This document shows positions 40,907 to 49,672 of a stretch of 64,000 bases of DNA, piece by piece. The stretch is from Paenibacillus_AM sp052180255 (GTDB taxonomy: Bacteria > Bacillota > Bacilli > Paenibacillales > NBRC-103111). Location of the stretch: contig NZ_CP197466.1 in NCBI RefSeq assembly GCF_052180255.1, positions 3,286,001 to 3,350,000 on the forward strand, written 5' to 3'. The notes under the pieces are model-generated. The model was not told the DNA's origin, searched no databases, and saw only the letters and a list, made by a program, of their open reading frames with translations. The position numbers and the translations under genes are program-made. Every line of letters starts with the position of its first letter. Position 1 is the first letter of the stretch.

Positions 40907-42439
40907 TTATTCAGTAGCTTCTACAGTATTTCTATCTCCAATTTCAATGGATACGTCAATCTTCTTGCCGTCACGCATCAAGCCGAGTGTAATTTTTTCC
41001 CCAACTTTGAAACTTTTGATCTTCGTTTGCAGCTCAGCACTATTCTTGATCTTATTTCCGTTAATATCGACTACAACATCATAAGGTCGGATTCCAGCTT
41101 TGAACGCAGGACTCTTACGAGTCACATCTGCGACAATAGCTCCATCTGTGCTGCTTAGCTTAAGCTCACTTACCCAATCCTTATCAATATCATTCATGCT
41201 AATACCAACGAACGGAACTGGTTCTTTCGGAATTTTCACGTTGTTCTTGAGGTTATCAAGAACGGAAGAGATGATCGATGTTGGAATCGCGAAACCAATC
41301 CCTTGTGCCTGCTGACTTACTGCTGTATTGATACCGATCACTTCACCTTTGGTGTTCAGCAAGGGTCCACCTGAGTTACCAGGGTTAATAGCCGCATCCG
41401 TTTGAATCAGGTTTTTGTATACATGTGTCGTCTTGCCATCTGAAATCGGAATCTCACGACCTTTAGCACTATATACACCAACCGTTACAGTATGATCGAA
41501 TCCGTAAGGGTTACCAATTGCAATAACCGAGTCACCAGGGTTCATCTCATCCGAATTACCGATTGGGAGTGTTGGGAAATCTTCCGTTCCTTCAATTTTT
41601 AAACAAGCGAGATCAAGCTCTGGTGAATTACCAAGCAGCTTCGCTACGAAAGGCTTGTCATGACCTTCTACGACGATGCGAATTTCATCAGCGCCATCAA
41701 CTACGTGCTGATTCGTTAAGATATAACCTGATTTCTCAAAAATAAATCCAGTTCCCATCCCTGCCTTTTGTAAAGCGCCACCAGCATTATCTTGTTTTTT
41801 CTGTTGACCAGAATTTGGAGTCTCACCACCGAAGAATTGCTTGAACCAAGGATCATCCGCAAATGGATTCCCTCCACCTTGGGAGGCTTTAGGCTTCGTC
41901 CATGATTCCACCATGACTACAGCAGGTTGAGAATCTTTTACAATAGATGAAATGTTATTCGGTCTTGAAAGATCTACCCCAGCAGGAATGTTATTACCAG
42001 ATCCATTACTAGCACTTGTATTATTCGATGAGAGGGGCTTATTTGTACCACCTGTAAATAAATTCATCTTATCTGCTGTAAACATCAATGCACCAGATAC
42101 GAGTACTCCGACCAAGAACACCGCCGCATAGCTGCGGAAAGAAGATTTCTTCTTCGGTGGTGTCCATGTGCTGTATGGAGGCATTCCGCCACCGCTTGCA
42201 CCTGCATTGCCTGAATGATTATTACTAAGTAAAGGAATTTGACGCATTGATTGTGGTGGAGTCACTTCCACCGGTGTTGGTTGTTGATTGTTTTTATAAG
42301 GTCCATAAGAATAATAAGCAGAAGATGATGCTTCCGCATTTACTTCTTGATCTCCATTATTATTGCGATCTTCTTGTTTCCCTTCATCCGATCCAGGTGT
42401 ATGAAAAAAATCGTTATAATCATTTCGTTCGTTACTCAT
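40907..42439 (-). CDS. htrA: HtrA/DegP-type membrane-anchored serine protease
   Basis: 510 residues. A long hydrophilic cytoplasmic N-terminus (about 100 residues, Asn/Ser/Pro-rich) is followed by one membrane segment (AAVFLVGVLVSGALMF). The protease domain has the triad H245 (LTNQHVVDGA), D276 (LDLACLKIE) and S356 (NPGNSGGPL). One PDZ domain with GISMNDID..AGIRPYDVVVDINGNKI is at the C-terminus. It degrades misfolded secreted proteins outside the membrane. In bacilli it is controlled by CssRS-type systems, and a two-component pair lies directly downstream. Confidence 0.95.
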   Translation of the reverse strand: MSNERNDYNDFFHTPGSDEGKQEDRNNNGDQEVNAEASSSAYYSYGPYKNNQQPTPVEVTPPQSMRQIPLLSNNHSGNAGASGGGMPPYSTWTPPKKKSSFRSYAAVFLVGVLVSGALMFTADKMNLFTGGTNKPLSSNNTSASNGSGNNIPAGVDLSRPNNISSIVKDSQPAVVMVESWTKPKASQGGGNPFADDPWFKQFFGGETPNSGQQKKQDNAGGALQKAGMGTGFIFEKSGYILTNQHVVDGADEIRIVVEGHDKPFVAKLLGNSPELDLACLKIEGTEDFPTLPIGNSDEMNPGDSVIAIGNPYGFDHTVTVGVYSAKGREIPISDGKTTHVYKNLIQTDAAINPGNSGGPLLNTKGEVIGINTAVSQQAQGIGFAIPTSIISSVLDNLKNNVKIPKEPVPFVGISMNDIDKDWVSELKLSSTDGAIVADVTRKSPAFKAGIRPYDVVVDINGNKIKNSAELQTKIKSFKVGEKITLGLMRDGKKIDVSIEIGDRNTVEATE

Positions 42440-42593
42440 GATTGTTTCCCCCCGATTGTGAGTGCTGTGTGCATCACTTGTTTTGTCCTATGTCTATATA
42501 TTGCACCTCTAACCTTAAGTGTACCTTAAAAATGTCTAAATGGAACCTAAAAAGTAGGTAGCAGTCTAACTTAGCATTTTCCATTTCCAAATA

Positions 42594-42636
42594 AAAATAA
42601 CCCTATCCACCTTACTCTCGGTGTCTAGGGTTATTC
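42594..42636 (-). terminator. Terminator of the SASP gene
   Basis: Stem AATAACCCTA / TAGGGTTATT (42596-42605 with 42626-42635) enclosing CACC..GGTG, between the SASP stop and the htrA leader. Confidence 0.8.
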
Positions 42637-42646
42637 TGCTTACTAA

Positions 42647-42769
42647 CTATTTAGTTGTATTTTGGTTTTGTGTACCTTTTGCATTGTTCTTTCCTTGTGC
42701 TGCTTCAGTAGCAAACTCCGTGTCAGCTGCTGTAGAGCGATTACGATTTTGATTTTTATTCTTAGCCAT
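42647..42769 (-). CDS. Gamma-type small acid-soluble spore protein
   Basis: A 40-residue open frame preceded by GGGGAGGTG. The product starts MAKNKNQNRNRS and is rich in Asn, Gln, Thr and Ala. It contains TEFATE, the type of site cut by the germination protease GPR in gamma-SASPs. It has no cysteine, tryptophan or methionine beyond the start. The protein stores amino acids in the spore core and is consumed on germination. A terminator follows. Too short for many gene finders. Confidence 0.85.
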   Translation of the reverse strand: MAKNKNQNRNRSTAADTEFATEAAQGKNNAKGTQNQNTTK

Positions 42770-42828
42770 GTTGAATCACCTCCCCTAAGGAGTATGATTC
42801 TCTGTTATTTCCCTTTTTATGACGAAAG

Positions 42829-43647
42829 TTATGAGGGTTTGCCGTTTACTAAATTACTTGGTGTAAACATCTCCACAGCTAAATCATTAAATGCTTGTTT
42901 GCTAAGCGATCCTGTCCCCTGTTTTACAATGAACACACGGACATTCTTTTTGCCCCACTCACTGAATACTTGGGATTTGGTATCGTAATATAAATCAATC
43001 TTGTTTCCTTTAATTGCACTACCCGTATCCGCAACTACGCCATAACCATAACCAGGCACATACAGCACCGTTCCTAAAGGAAACACGCGTGGATCAGCAG
43101 CAATGGTAGACAAGCCACGCTCATCACGCACCACTTTAAGTCCTGAGAATGTAATCCCATATTCGGGATGTTTCGGCCCTTTACCTGTCGATTCTCTTCC
43201 AGCGTAATAACCCGTCGCAACGACCTCCATGGAAGGCAATTGGCTAAGCTCATGGTTAGAACTTGGAAAAGATTTATAGCTACTACGAGTTGGCCTCGAA
43301 TTGTTAGGAATGGAATGTGATTTAATCGCAGGCTTCTCATTTAACGCCATCACAGGACGATCGTTCTTACTATCTAGTTCATCATTATTCGATAAAGCAT
43401 CATTTTGTTGAGCTTGTTCGGCTATGCCTTTGTATGGTGTCATACTTATCGGCTCAGCTATTGAGCTTGAGCTCCATTCACTGCTATACGGAAGCACTTC
43501 CAACTTGGTTACACTTTGCTCCGAATGCGTCTGCACAACTTGATTGGTGTTTGCAACTTGTTGATTTAGATCTATATCCGTTGTGTCCACATCATGTCCA
43601 CCCATAAAAACTAACGATTTCATAATTGTTAATACTTGTATCCACAT
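42829..43647 (-). CDS. 3D-domain (YocH/YabE-like) secreted protein
   Basis: 272 residues. A weak hydrophobic N-terminus is followed by a low-complexity Ser/Asn-rich region of about 120 residues. The C-terminal 3D domain has VVATGYYAGRESTGKGPKHPEYG, STIAADPRVFPLGT, GYGVVADTGSAIKGNKIDLYY and VRFV-like VRVFIVK; the three conserved aspartates are present. 3D domains resemble lytic-transglycosylase (MltA) barrels and act on peptidoglycan. The ribosome site GGGGGAGG can pair with an upstream CCTCCCCC, so translation may be structurally controlled. Confidence 0.82.
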   Translation of the reverse strand: MWIQVLTIMKSLVFMGGHDVDTTDIDLNQQVANTNQVVQTHSEQSVTKLEVLPYSSEWSSSSIAEPISMTPYKGIAEQAQQNDALSNNDELDSKNDRPVMALNEKPAIKSHSIPNNSRPTRSSYKSFPSSNHELSQLPSMEVVATGYYAGRESTGKGPKHPEYGITFSGLKVVRDERGLSTIAADPRVFPLGTVLYVPGYGYGVVADTGSAIKGNKIDLYYDTKSQVFSEWGKKNVRVFIVKQGTGSLSKQAFNDLAVEMFTPSNLVNGKPS

Positions 43648-43653
43648 AAAATA

Positions 43654-43732
43654 AAACCTCCCCCTTCATCCAAGTGTGCCCAATAGAATCTTCTATTAAA
43701 CATTTTTGGTTATTTTAGTAAGGGGGAGGTTT
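43654..43732 (-). promoter_or_regulatory. Leader inverted repeat masking the 3D-gene ribosome site, or thrS terminator
   Basis: The 13-mer AAGGGGGAGGTTT at 43654-43666 (minus strand; contains the Shine-Dalgarno) is exactly complementary to the segment at 43720-43732, with 53 nt between. The T-rich stretch after the stem runs into the ATG of the 3D-domain gene. It could end thrS transcripts or hide the ribosome site. Confidence 0.55.
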
Positions 43733-43750
43733 ATGCTTTTAAATTTATTA

Positions 43751-45694
43751 TTATTCCGTGCGACCTTTACGCTCAATGTCTCCTAGGATCATTGCAATCA
43801 CTTGTTCTACGCTTTGTGAACCTAGATCACCTTCACCACGTTTACGTAGGGAGAATGTACCTTCGTTCATTTCATTTTCACCTACAACAAGCATGTATGG
43901 AATTTTTTCAAGCTGCGCTTCACGAATTTTGTAACCAAGCTTCTCGTTACGTGAATCGGATTCTGCACGAATTCCTGCAAGCTGAAGACGTTCCGCCATT
44001 TCCTTCGCATATGCTTCATAGTTAGGAGAAACCGGTAATACACGTGCTTGAAGTGGTGATAACCAAGTTGGAAGTGCGCCCGCATAATTTTCTAGCAAGT
44101 ATGCAGTCATGCGCTCCATAGTTGAAATAATACCACGGTGAATAACGACTGGACGGTGCTTCTGACCATCTTCACCTGTATATTCTAACTGGAAGCGTTC
44201 TGGAAGTAAGAAGTCCAGTTGCGCTGTAGACAATGTTTCTTCTTTTTTCAGCGCAGTCTTGATCTGAACGTCAAGCTTCGGACCGTAGAACGCTGCTTCA
44301 CCTTCTGCTTCATAGAATGGCAGATTTAGTTCCTCTACTACCTCACGAAGCATGCGTTGGGACATTTCCCACATTGCATCATCTTGGAAGTACTTCTCTG
44401 TATCTTGCGGATCACGGTAAGACAAGCGGAAACGGTAATCTGTAATTCCAAAATCTTCATACACAGTCGTAATTAATTTTACAACGCGTGCGAATTCTTC
44501 TTTAATTTGATCCGGACGGCAGAAAATATGTGCATCATTAAGTGTCATCGCACGCACACGGTGTAAGCCAGTTAGTGCACCAGACATCTCATAACGGTGC
44601 ATTGTACCTAATTCGGCAATACGTACAGGCAGATCACGGTAAGAGTGCATCTCATTCTTGAACACCATCATGTGATGTGGACAGTTCATCGGACGAAGGA
44701 CAAGCTCCTCGTTATCCATTTGCATCGGTGGGAACATATCCTCCTGGTAGTGCTCCCAGTGACCCGAAGTCTTATATAGTTCTACGTTCGCAAGAACGGG
44801 TGTGTATACATGTTGGTAGCCTAACTTTTCTTCCAAATCTACAATATAGCGCTCAAGTGTACGACGAACAGTCGCACCATTCGGCAGCCATAGTGGCAGA
44901 CCTTGACCTACTTCACGATTGAAAGCAAACATTTTAAGTTCTTTACCGAGTTTACGGTGGTCACGTTTCTTCGCTTCTTCTAACAGTACCAAGTGCTCAT
45001 CAAGCTGAGCTTTTTTCGGGAATGCTGTTCCGTAAATACGTTGAAGCATCTTGTTCTTGGAATCGCCACGCCAGTAAGCACCCGCTACGCTAAGAAGCTT
45101 AAATGCCTTGATACGACCCGTTGACGGCAAATGCGGTCCGCGGCACAAGTCAAAGAACTCGCCTTGATCATAAATGGATAACACAACATCCTCTGGAAGG
45201 TCATTAATCAAATCCAATTTAAGCGGATCTTCTAAATCGGTAAAAATAGCAAGCGCCTCTTCACGCGAAACTTCGCGACGTGAGATCGGTAAATTCTCAC
45301 CTGCAATACGAGTCATTTCCTTCTCGATCTTCACGAGATCCTCAGGTGTGATCGAAGTCTCCATATCAATATCGTAGTAGAAGCCATCCTCAATAACAGG
45401 ACCGATTCCGAGCTTCACTGCTTTTTCGCCATAAATACGTTTAATGGCTTGCGCCATTAAATGCGCCGTGGAGTGACGGTACACTTCAAGACCCGCTTCG
45501 GAATCTACTGTTAAAATTTCAACATCTGCGTCACTGTCCAATTTATAGCTAAGATCAACGGCTTTACCGTTCACCTTTCCAGCAATCGCGTTTTTCTTCA
45601 GCCCCATTGAGATGGATTCTGCTACACCTTCAATAGTGGTCCCTTGCTCATACTCTCGAATCGAACCGTCTGGTAATTTTACTTTGACTGACAT
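43751..45694 (-). CDS. thrS: Threonyl-tRNA synthetase
   Basis: 647 residues with the TGS domain (1-62) and the editing domain with HSTAHLMAQAIKR. The class II catalytic core has the zinc-binding RPMNCPHHM, MHRYEMSGALTGLHRVR and HRGIISTMERMTAYLLE. A C-terminal anticodon-binding domain follows. It charges tRNA-Thr. The leader carries a T-box riboswitch with a sigma-A promoter, so it is induced by uncharged tRNA-Thr. Repeat copy C lies in the leader between the T-box terminator and the start codon. Confidence 0.98.
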   Translation of the reverse strand: MSVKVKLPDGSIREYEQGTTIEGVAESISMGLKKNAIAGKVNGKAVDLSYKLDSDADVEILTVDSEAGLEVYRHSTAHLMAQAIKRIYGEKAVKLGIGPVIEDGFYYDIDMETSITPEDLVKIEKEMTRIAGENLPISRREVSREEALAIFTDLEDPLKLDLINDLPEDVVLSIYDQGEFFDLCRGPHLPSTGRIKAFKLLSVAGAYWRGDSKNKMLQRIYGTAFPKKAQLDEHLVLLEEAKKRDHRKLGKELKMFAFNREVGQGLPLWLPNGATVRRTLERYIVDLEEKLGYQHVYTPVLANVELYKTSGHWEHYQEDMFPPMQMDNEELVLRPMNCPHHMMVFKNEMHSYRDLPVRIAELGTMHRYEMSGALTGLHRVRAMTLNDAHIFCRPDQIKEEFARVVKLITTVYEDFGITDYRFRLSYRDPQDTEKYFQDDAMWEMSQRMLREVVEELNLPFYEAEGEAAFYGPKLDVQIKTALKKEETLSTAQLDFLLPERFQLEYTGEDGQKHRPVVIHRGIISTMERMTAYLLENYAGALPTWLSPLQARVLPVSPNYEAYAKEMAERLQLAGIRAESDSRNEKLGYKIREAQLEKIPYMLVVGENEMNEGTFSLRKRGEGDLGSQSVEQVIAMILGDIERKGRTE

Positions 45695-45759
45695 GCTACT
45701 TCCCCCTAATTTTTTGTGATTGAATATATGAATGAGTTGTATTCAAAAATGTTACGAAA

Positions 45760-45871
45760 AAGAAAGGAAATACCGTAGAAGCGAAGCGTTCGCCTTTGAA
45801 ATCGTGAATATACCTTACAATCCAATCAAAATTCACGATTTCAACAGCGATCGGGAGGCATTTCCTTTCTT
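45760..45871 (-). repeat. Structured repeat, copy C
   Basis: Outer arms AAGAAAGGAAAT (45760-45771) and exact complement (45860-45871). Inner arms of 14 bp (45796-45809 with 45831-45844). Constant TCGC-CT/CA-GCGA junction with adjacent GCGAAGCG stem. It lies in the read-through leader of thrS, so it is transcribed. Confidence 0.85.
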
Positions 45872-45913
45872 GGCAGTGACATTACTTTTTGAATCTGCTC
45901 ACATATTTAAATA

Positions 45914-46160
45914 CAAAAAAAGCGCATTTCATCCCTATAAAAGGGACGAGCGCGCTTTGGTCTCGTGGTTCCACCCTCGTTCAATTTACTACCGTAAATC
46001 CTCGTTGGCATTCGTTAACGGGAATGATGCGGTCCTATATTTCCACAGGACGGCTACAAAGTGGTAAATTCACTTGCAATCTGAAGGAGCTCTCAGCCAA
46101 GTCTCCTCTCTCTTTTACAGCTGCAATGCAAACTCATGTCTTTGATTGTTGCCTCTACCC
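45914..46160 (-). ncRNA. T-box riboswitch of thrS
   Basis: On the minus strand the leader contains the diagnostic T-box GGGTGGAACCACG (45965-45977). It is followed by a terminator hairpin (AAAGCGC..GCGCTTTTTTT, 45914-45957) that overlaps the antiterminator. The upstream part folds into a long stem I. A possible specifier ACC (threonine) occurs in GAATTTACCACTTTG, but I did not model the fold. Confidence 0.92.
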
Positions 46161-46163
46161 CTT

Positions 46164-46192
46164 ATTATAGCGGGGCTTGGCTTATTTATCAA
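46164..46192 (-). promoter_or_regulatory. Sigma-A promoter of the thrS leader
   Basis: On the minus strand TTGATA and TATAAT are separated by 17 bp, directly before the T-box leader and just after the ytxC stop codon. Confidence 0.82.
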
Positions 46193-46193
46193 G

Positions 46194-47132
46194 TTACAGC
46201 CCGTCTTGTTTAATCCGCTCTCCAAGCCAGTGATGACAGATGCGACAAGATGAACAAACCTGGGTACGATCTTCGAAAATTTGTCGGATGGTCTTAATGA
46301 TCGATAAATCTGGTTCCCTTGTATGAATAAAAATAGAAGCTGGTGAAACTGTAATTAAAGTCGACACGATCATATCTTCAAAATTCATATCTTTCTCTAA
46401 ATGTTCCATCGTCAGCGTGGATTCGAAATCTGCAGGATTAATGGGCTGCATCAATTCATTGAGTATGTCGAACTCATGCCCTCCCTTGTGAATTAGGTGA
46501 GCAACTGGTACTTTTGCCTCTTGAATATAAACAAAATATTTGAGTAAAGAAATAAATTCCTGATACTGCTGTTCCATCGTATATTCGTCGATCGCATATT
46601 CCACAATTTCACGCAGCTCTTCCATATACTCACCAAGACGAAATCGTGTATAGCCATCCAAGTTCAGTGTAACGTGTCGCTCAATATATTCGTATAAGGC
46701 CGCACTCAATTTTGCTTTACGTCGTTTTCTAGCCTCTGCTGAGGTCGCTGCAGTTTCTGTATGTTCTCCATACAAAAATTGTTCGCAATATTTCTCAATG
46801 GAATCAATGTCTTTCGTTTCTTGATAATGATATTCCTTACGGATCATGTCTTTAAGAAGATGAGGCTCTACCTCTACTAATAAGTGCTCCGTAATCGCAT
46901 TTGCAACTGCATGATACACGCCTGATGACATTTGAAGAAGCTGAAAACCAGGCAGCATCGCCCGGATTGAAATTTTGACATCGGAATTCGCTTGTTGATC
47001 CTGACCGGTGATTTGAAGCTGCACGCCATCTTGCCCATTATGTAAATCGCGAAGCTCAGACTTCATACGTTCGCACAGATTTCTGACATCGTTTTCGGAC
47101 CGTGATTTAATATATAGCGACAACAGCTCCAT
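46194..47132 (-). CDS. ytxC: YtxC-like sporulation protein
   Basis: 312 residues, cytoplasmic and helical. A central RFRLGEYMEELREIVEYAIDEYTMEQQYQEFISLLKYFV-type segment is diagnostic for YtxC, followed by LNELMQPINPADFEST and a final short CSSCRICHHWLGE cysteine/histidine cluster. B. subtilis YtxC was listed as sporulation-related, but its function is unknown. It stands alone, between map and the thrS promoter. No strong ribosome site was seen, and the ATG at 47132 was taken as the first in frame with good N-terminal similarity. Confidence 0.85.
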   Translation of the reverse strand: MELLSLYIKSRSENDVRNLCERMKSELRDLHNGQDGVQLQITGQDQQANSDVKISIRAMLPGFQLLQMSSGVYHAVANAITEHLLVEVEPHLLKDMIRKEYHYQETKDIDSIEKYCEQFLYGEHTETAATSAEARKRRKAKLSAALYEYIERHVTLNLDGYTRFRLGEYMEELREIVEYAIDEYTMEQQYQEFISLLKYFVYIQEAKVPVAHLIHKGGHEFDILNELMQPINPADFESTLTMEHLEKDMNFEDMIVSTLITVSPASIFIHTREPDLSIIKTIRQIFEDRTQVCSSCRICHHWLGERIKQDGL

Positions 47133-47228
47133 ACGCTCACATCCTTTCGGCCAAAATGTTCATTGTTTATTTAAAGTATATGGCCGTTAGGAAACGGATA
47201 TACAACGAACAATTTGGCAAAAAAGACA

Positions 47229-47282
47229 ATACGACTTTTCCACAGGAAAATGTCGATACAACTTTTCCAAAAGAAAATGTTA
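47229..47282. repeat. Tandem 27-bp hairpin-like repeat
   Basis: Two adjacent 27-bp units, both of form ATACRACTTTTCC-N3-GAAAATGTYR, each weakly self-complementary (CTTTTCC / GGAAAA). They lie between map and ytxC. Function unknown. Confidence 0.55.
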
Positions 47283-47295
47283 CTTATCAAGCATG

Positions 47296-48045
47296 TTAGA
47301 TTTGGTTAGTCAAAATAATAGGTCCATCTTCAGTAATCGCAATCGTATGCTCATACTGTGCAGATAAACTTCCATCCACGGTTCTTGCTGTCCAACCATC
47401 GGCATCCACCTTGGAATGATATTCCCCAATGTTAATCATTGGCTCAATTGTTATAACCATTCCTTCTTTGAGACGAAGACCACGGTTTGGCGGTCCAAAG
47501 TGTGGAATTTGTGGATCTTCATGAATCACTTGACCGATCGCATGTCCGACAAAATCGCGCACAACTGAGAAGCCTTCTGCTTCTGCATACGTTTGAATCG
47601 CATTTGATATATCTCCAACGCGGTTGCCTACCTTCGCTTGTGCAATTCCTCTATATAAAGATTCTTTCGTTACATCAAGTAATCGTTGTGCTTCATCTGA
47701 TATTTGACCTACTGCATAAGACCACGCAGAGTCAGCGAGCCAGCCATTTAAATTGACAACCATATCAATCGTAACAATATCCCCTTCTTGAAGCGGCGTT
47801 TTACTAGGAAATCCGTGGCAAATGACATCATTAACCGAAGCACAGGTTGCGAATTGATAGCCATTATAGCCCTTCTGCTCAGCTGTCGCGCCATGCTTAG
47901 CTAAATATTTTTCAACGAATTGATCAATTTCTAAGGTTGTTACACCGGGTTTAATCATCTTGGATAATTCTTTATGGCAGCTAACGAGTAATTCACCCGC
48001 TTTTCCCATTAGTTCAATCTGTTCTTTCGTCTTGATCGTAATCAT
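47296..48045 (-). CDS. map: Type I methionine aminopeptidase
   Basis: 249 residues. The pita-bread fold ligands are visible: CASVNDVICHGFPS, DIVTIDMVVNLNGWLADSAWSY (two Asp), VGHAIGQVIHEDPQIPHFG (His), MVITIEPMIN (Glu) and YEHTIAI (Glu). It removes the initiator methionine from nascent proteins. It is not in the ribosomal-protein operon here, so it may be a second copy like YflG of B. subtilis. Confidence 0.96.
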   Translation of the reverse strand: MITIKTKEQIELMGKAGELLVSCHKELSKMIKPGVTTLEIDQFVEKYLAKHGATAEQKGYNGYQFATCASVNDVICHGFPSKTPLQEGDIVTIDMVVNLNGWLADSAWSYAVGQISDEAQRLLDVTKESLYRGIAQAKVGNRVGDISNAIQTYAEAEGFSVVRDFVGHAIGQVIHEDPQIPHFGPPNRGLRLKEGMVITIEPMINIGEYHSKVDADGWTARTVDGSLSAQYEHTIAITEDGPIILTNQI

Positions 48046-48154
48046 AGTAGCCCCCCATTGTATCTGTATGTCATAACAACTTTCTATGTCTCTGTTAACA
48101 GATTATACACTAATTCGTAAAATCGATTCCAACTTAGATCGAATTTACATCGTT

Positions 48155-49453
48155 TTAGCAGTGATTTTGTAAATTGGTTATCCGCTGACTTACTCGATTT
48201 AAGATTCGTATCAAATCCGTCATCTGGAAGGAAATCTGTCGATAATGAAGACTAGAAACTAAGAAAAATTTACGCCAATTGATATAATCACCGTGATTGG
48301 GAATCTGAAATCGCCCATTAATAATGAGCGTATCCCCGCCCCATAAATGAGCAAAGCAATAGTAAAGAGCTTCTGCGGATAATGCAATATCACAATCTTC
48401 GCGATAAACATCTATTCGCTGCAAGCCATGTTGAAGTCCGAACTGATATGAAAGTTGATTATCTGTCAAAAAGAGGGTCGTCGGGTGCTGCAGCAAATAA
48501 TTCGTCACACTTGGATCATTCAACTGGATAAGGGAATCAGAAAATTGCTTCGCAATCTTAGACAACAATTCAATATCGAATGATTGATTCTGGACCAGCT
48601 TCGGTCTGTTTAAGATATGATGATAATCTCTTTGGTATCGTGTAATAGCCGATCTTGAATCATGATGTTGATCCATCTCCCATGTATCACCAGGATACAG
48701 CACAACCGGCTGCACCATCGTTTCCTGCTTAATTCGTCTGACGACATCCTCGATTTGATTCATCTCTGCATTTAAATAATAATTCTCTTCATGACAGAAC
48801 CAGACATAGCTTGCAAAAGGAATGACATATCGTGGCTTTAACAAATTTGTTTGCAGTAAAAAGGTATTCATTTTCTCGCGGGCCATATTCGTCCTATACC
48901 TAATATCCGCACGGTTTCCTACCCAATTCGCATACGAAAACTGTGTCAACAAAACATCTATTGGACCTACTAATTGATACATCTTAAGCACATCCTCTTT
49001 CGTATGCACATTACAATCATTCAAATTGAGAATCGTTTGGCCGCCCACACGCATACAAAGCCAAGAATCCCCATAAATAGGTGTACACCTGACTTGAAAA
49101 TCATCGGTTAAGTCGTACCCATGTTGCTTATCGAGCTCTATGACCTCATGAAAGCCAAGACTGCAGCAATAATCACGTACCTTCTTGTCCTCTGTCTTCT
49201 GATATAAAACCGTAATCTTACTTCTAAATTCACTTGGAATAAATCGTAAATTCGGCGTATTAAAATGATCAGGATGTTCATGTGAAAACCAAATATGTGT
49301 AATGTTGGCGAAGTCTGAATAAGTAAATGAGGATGGAGATAAAAGTGCCCATCCTTGATCAAAGACTGTGCCTTCTATCCAAGGGTCAGATAGGAGCCGA
49401 ATCGGGCCATGCTCGATAATAAAAGATGCGTGATTCACCCATTCAATCCTCAT
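48155..49453 (-). CDS. MBL-fold metallohydrolase, CMP-sialate hydroxylase-like
   Basis: 432 residues. The metallo-beta-lactamase motif FSHEHPDHF (H58, H60, D62, H63) follows IEWVNHASFIIEHGPIRLLSDPWIEG. The later SWLCMRVGGQTILNLNDCNVH carries further ligands. The N-terminal layout resembles the catalytic part of CMP-N-acetylneuraminate monooxygenase, without its Rieske domain. The C-terminal 150 residues are not recognised. No sugar-nucleotide genes surround it, so the role is open. GGGGGTTGG precedes the ATG. Confidence 0.7.
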   Translation of the reverse strand: MRIEWVNHASFIIEHGPIRLLSDPWIEGTVFDQGWALLSPSSFTYSDFANITHIWFSHEHPDHFNTPNLRFIPSEFRSKITVLYQKTEDKKVRDYCCSLGFHEVIELDKQHGYDLTDDFQVRCTPIYGDSWLCMRVGGQTILNLNDCNVHTKEDVLKMYQLVGPIDVLLTQFSYANWVGNRADIRYRTNMAREKMNTFLLQTNLLKPRYVIPFASYVWFCHEENYYLNAEMNQIEDVVRRIKQETMVQPVVLYPGDTWEMDQHHDSRSAITRYQRDYHHILNRPKLVQNQSFDIELLSKIAKQFSDSLIQLNDPSVTNYLLQHPTTLFLTDNQLSYQFGLQHGLQRIDVYREDCDIALSAEALYYCFAHLWGGDTLIINGRFQIPNHGDYINWRKFFLVSSLHYRQISFQMTDLIRILNRVSQRITNLQNHC

Positions 49454-49603
49454 TTACACCAACCCCCTCCTAATACAACCCCTTTTAATAAGATATCGCT
49501 CATAGAGAAAGAATGTTCCAAGACATATGGTTCAAAAATAAGTACAAACTAATCTATGAACACTGACATAAACTACTATGAGCATCACTGGTCCTATAAA
49601 AAC

Positions 49604-49657
49604 AAAAAACACCGCTCCTCCCCTCTCTTGTTAAAGAGTAAGATGAATCGGCGTTTC
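49604..49657 (-). terminator. Terminator after mqnC
   Basis: On the minus strand AACGCCG and CGGTGTT (one G-U pair) enclose CTCTTTAACAAGAG and are followed by T6. Confidence 0.65.
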
Positions 49658-49672
49658 TCGCGTATCACATGT

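Noticed and set aside
45732..46170. Plus-strand open frames of about 100 residues upstream of thrS
   Set aside because: They are antisense to the T-box riboswitch and repeat copy C; the RNA features explain the sequence.
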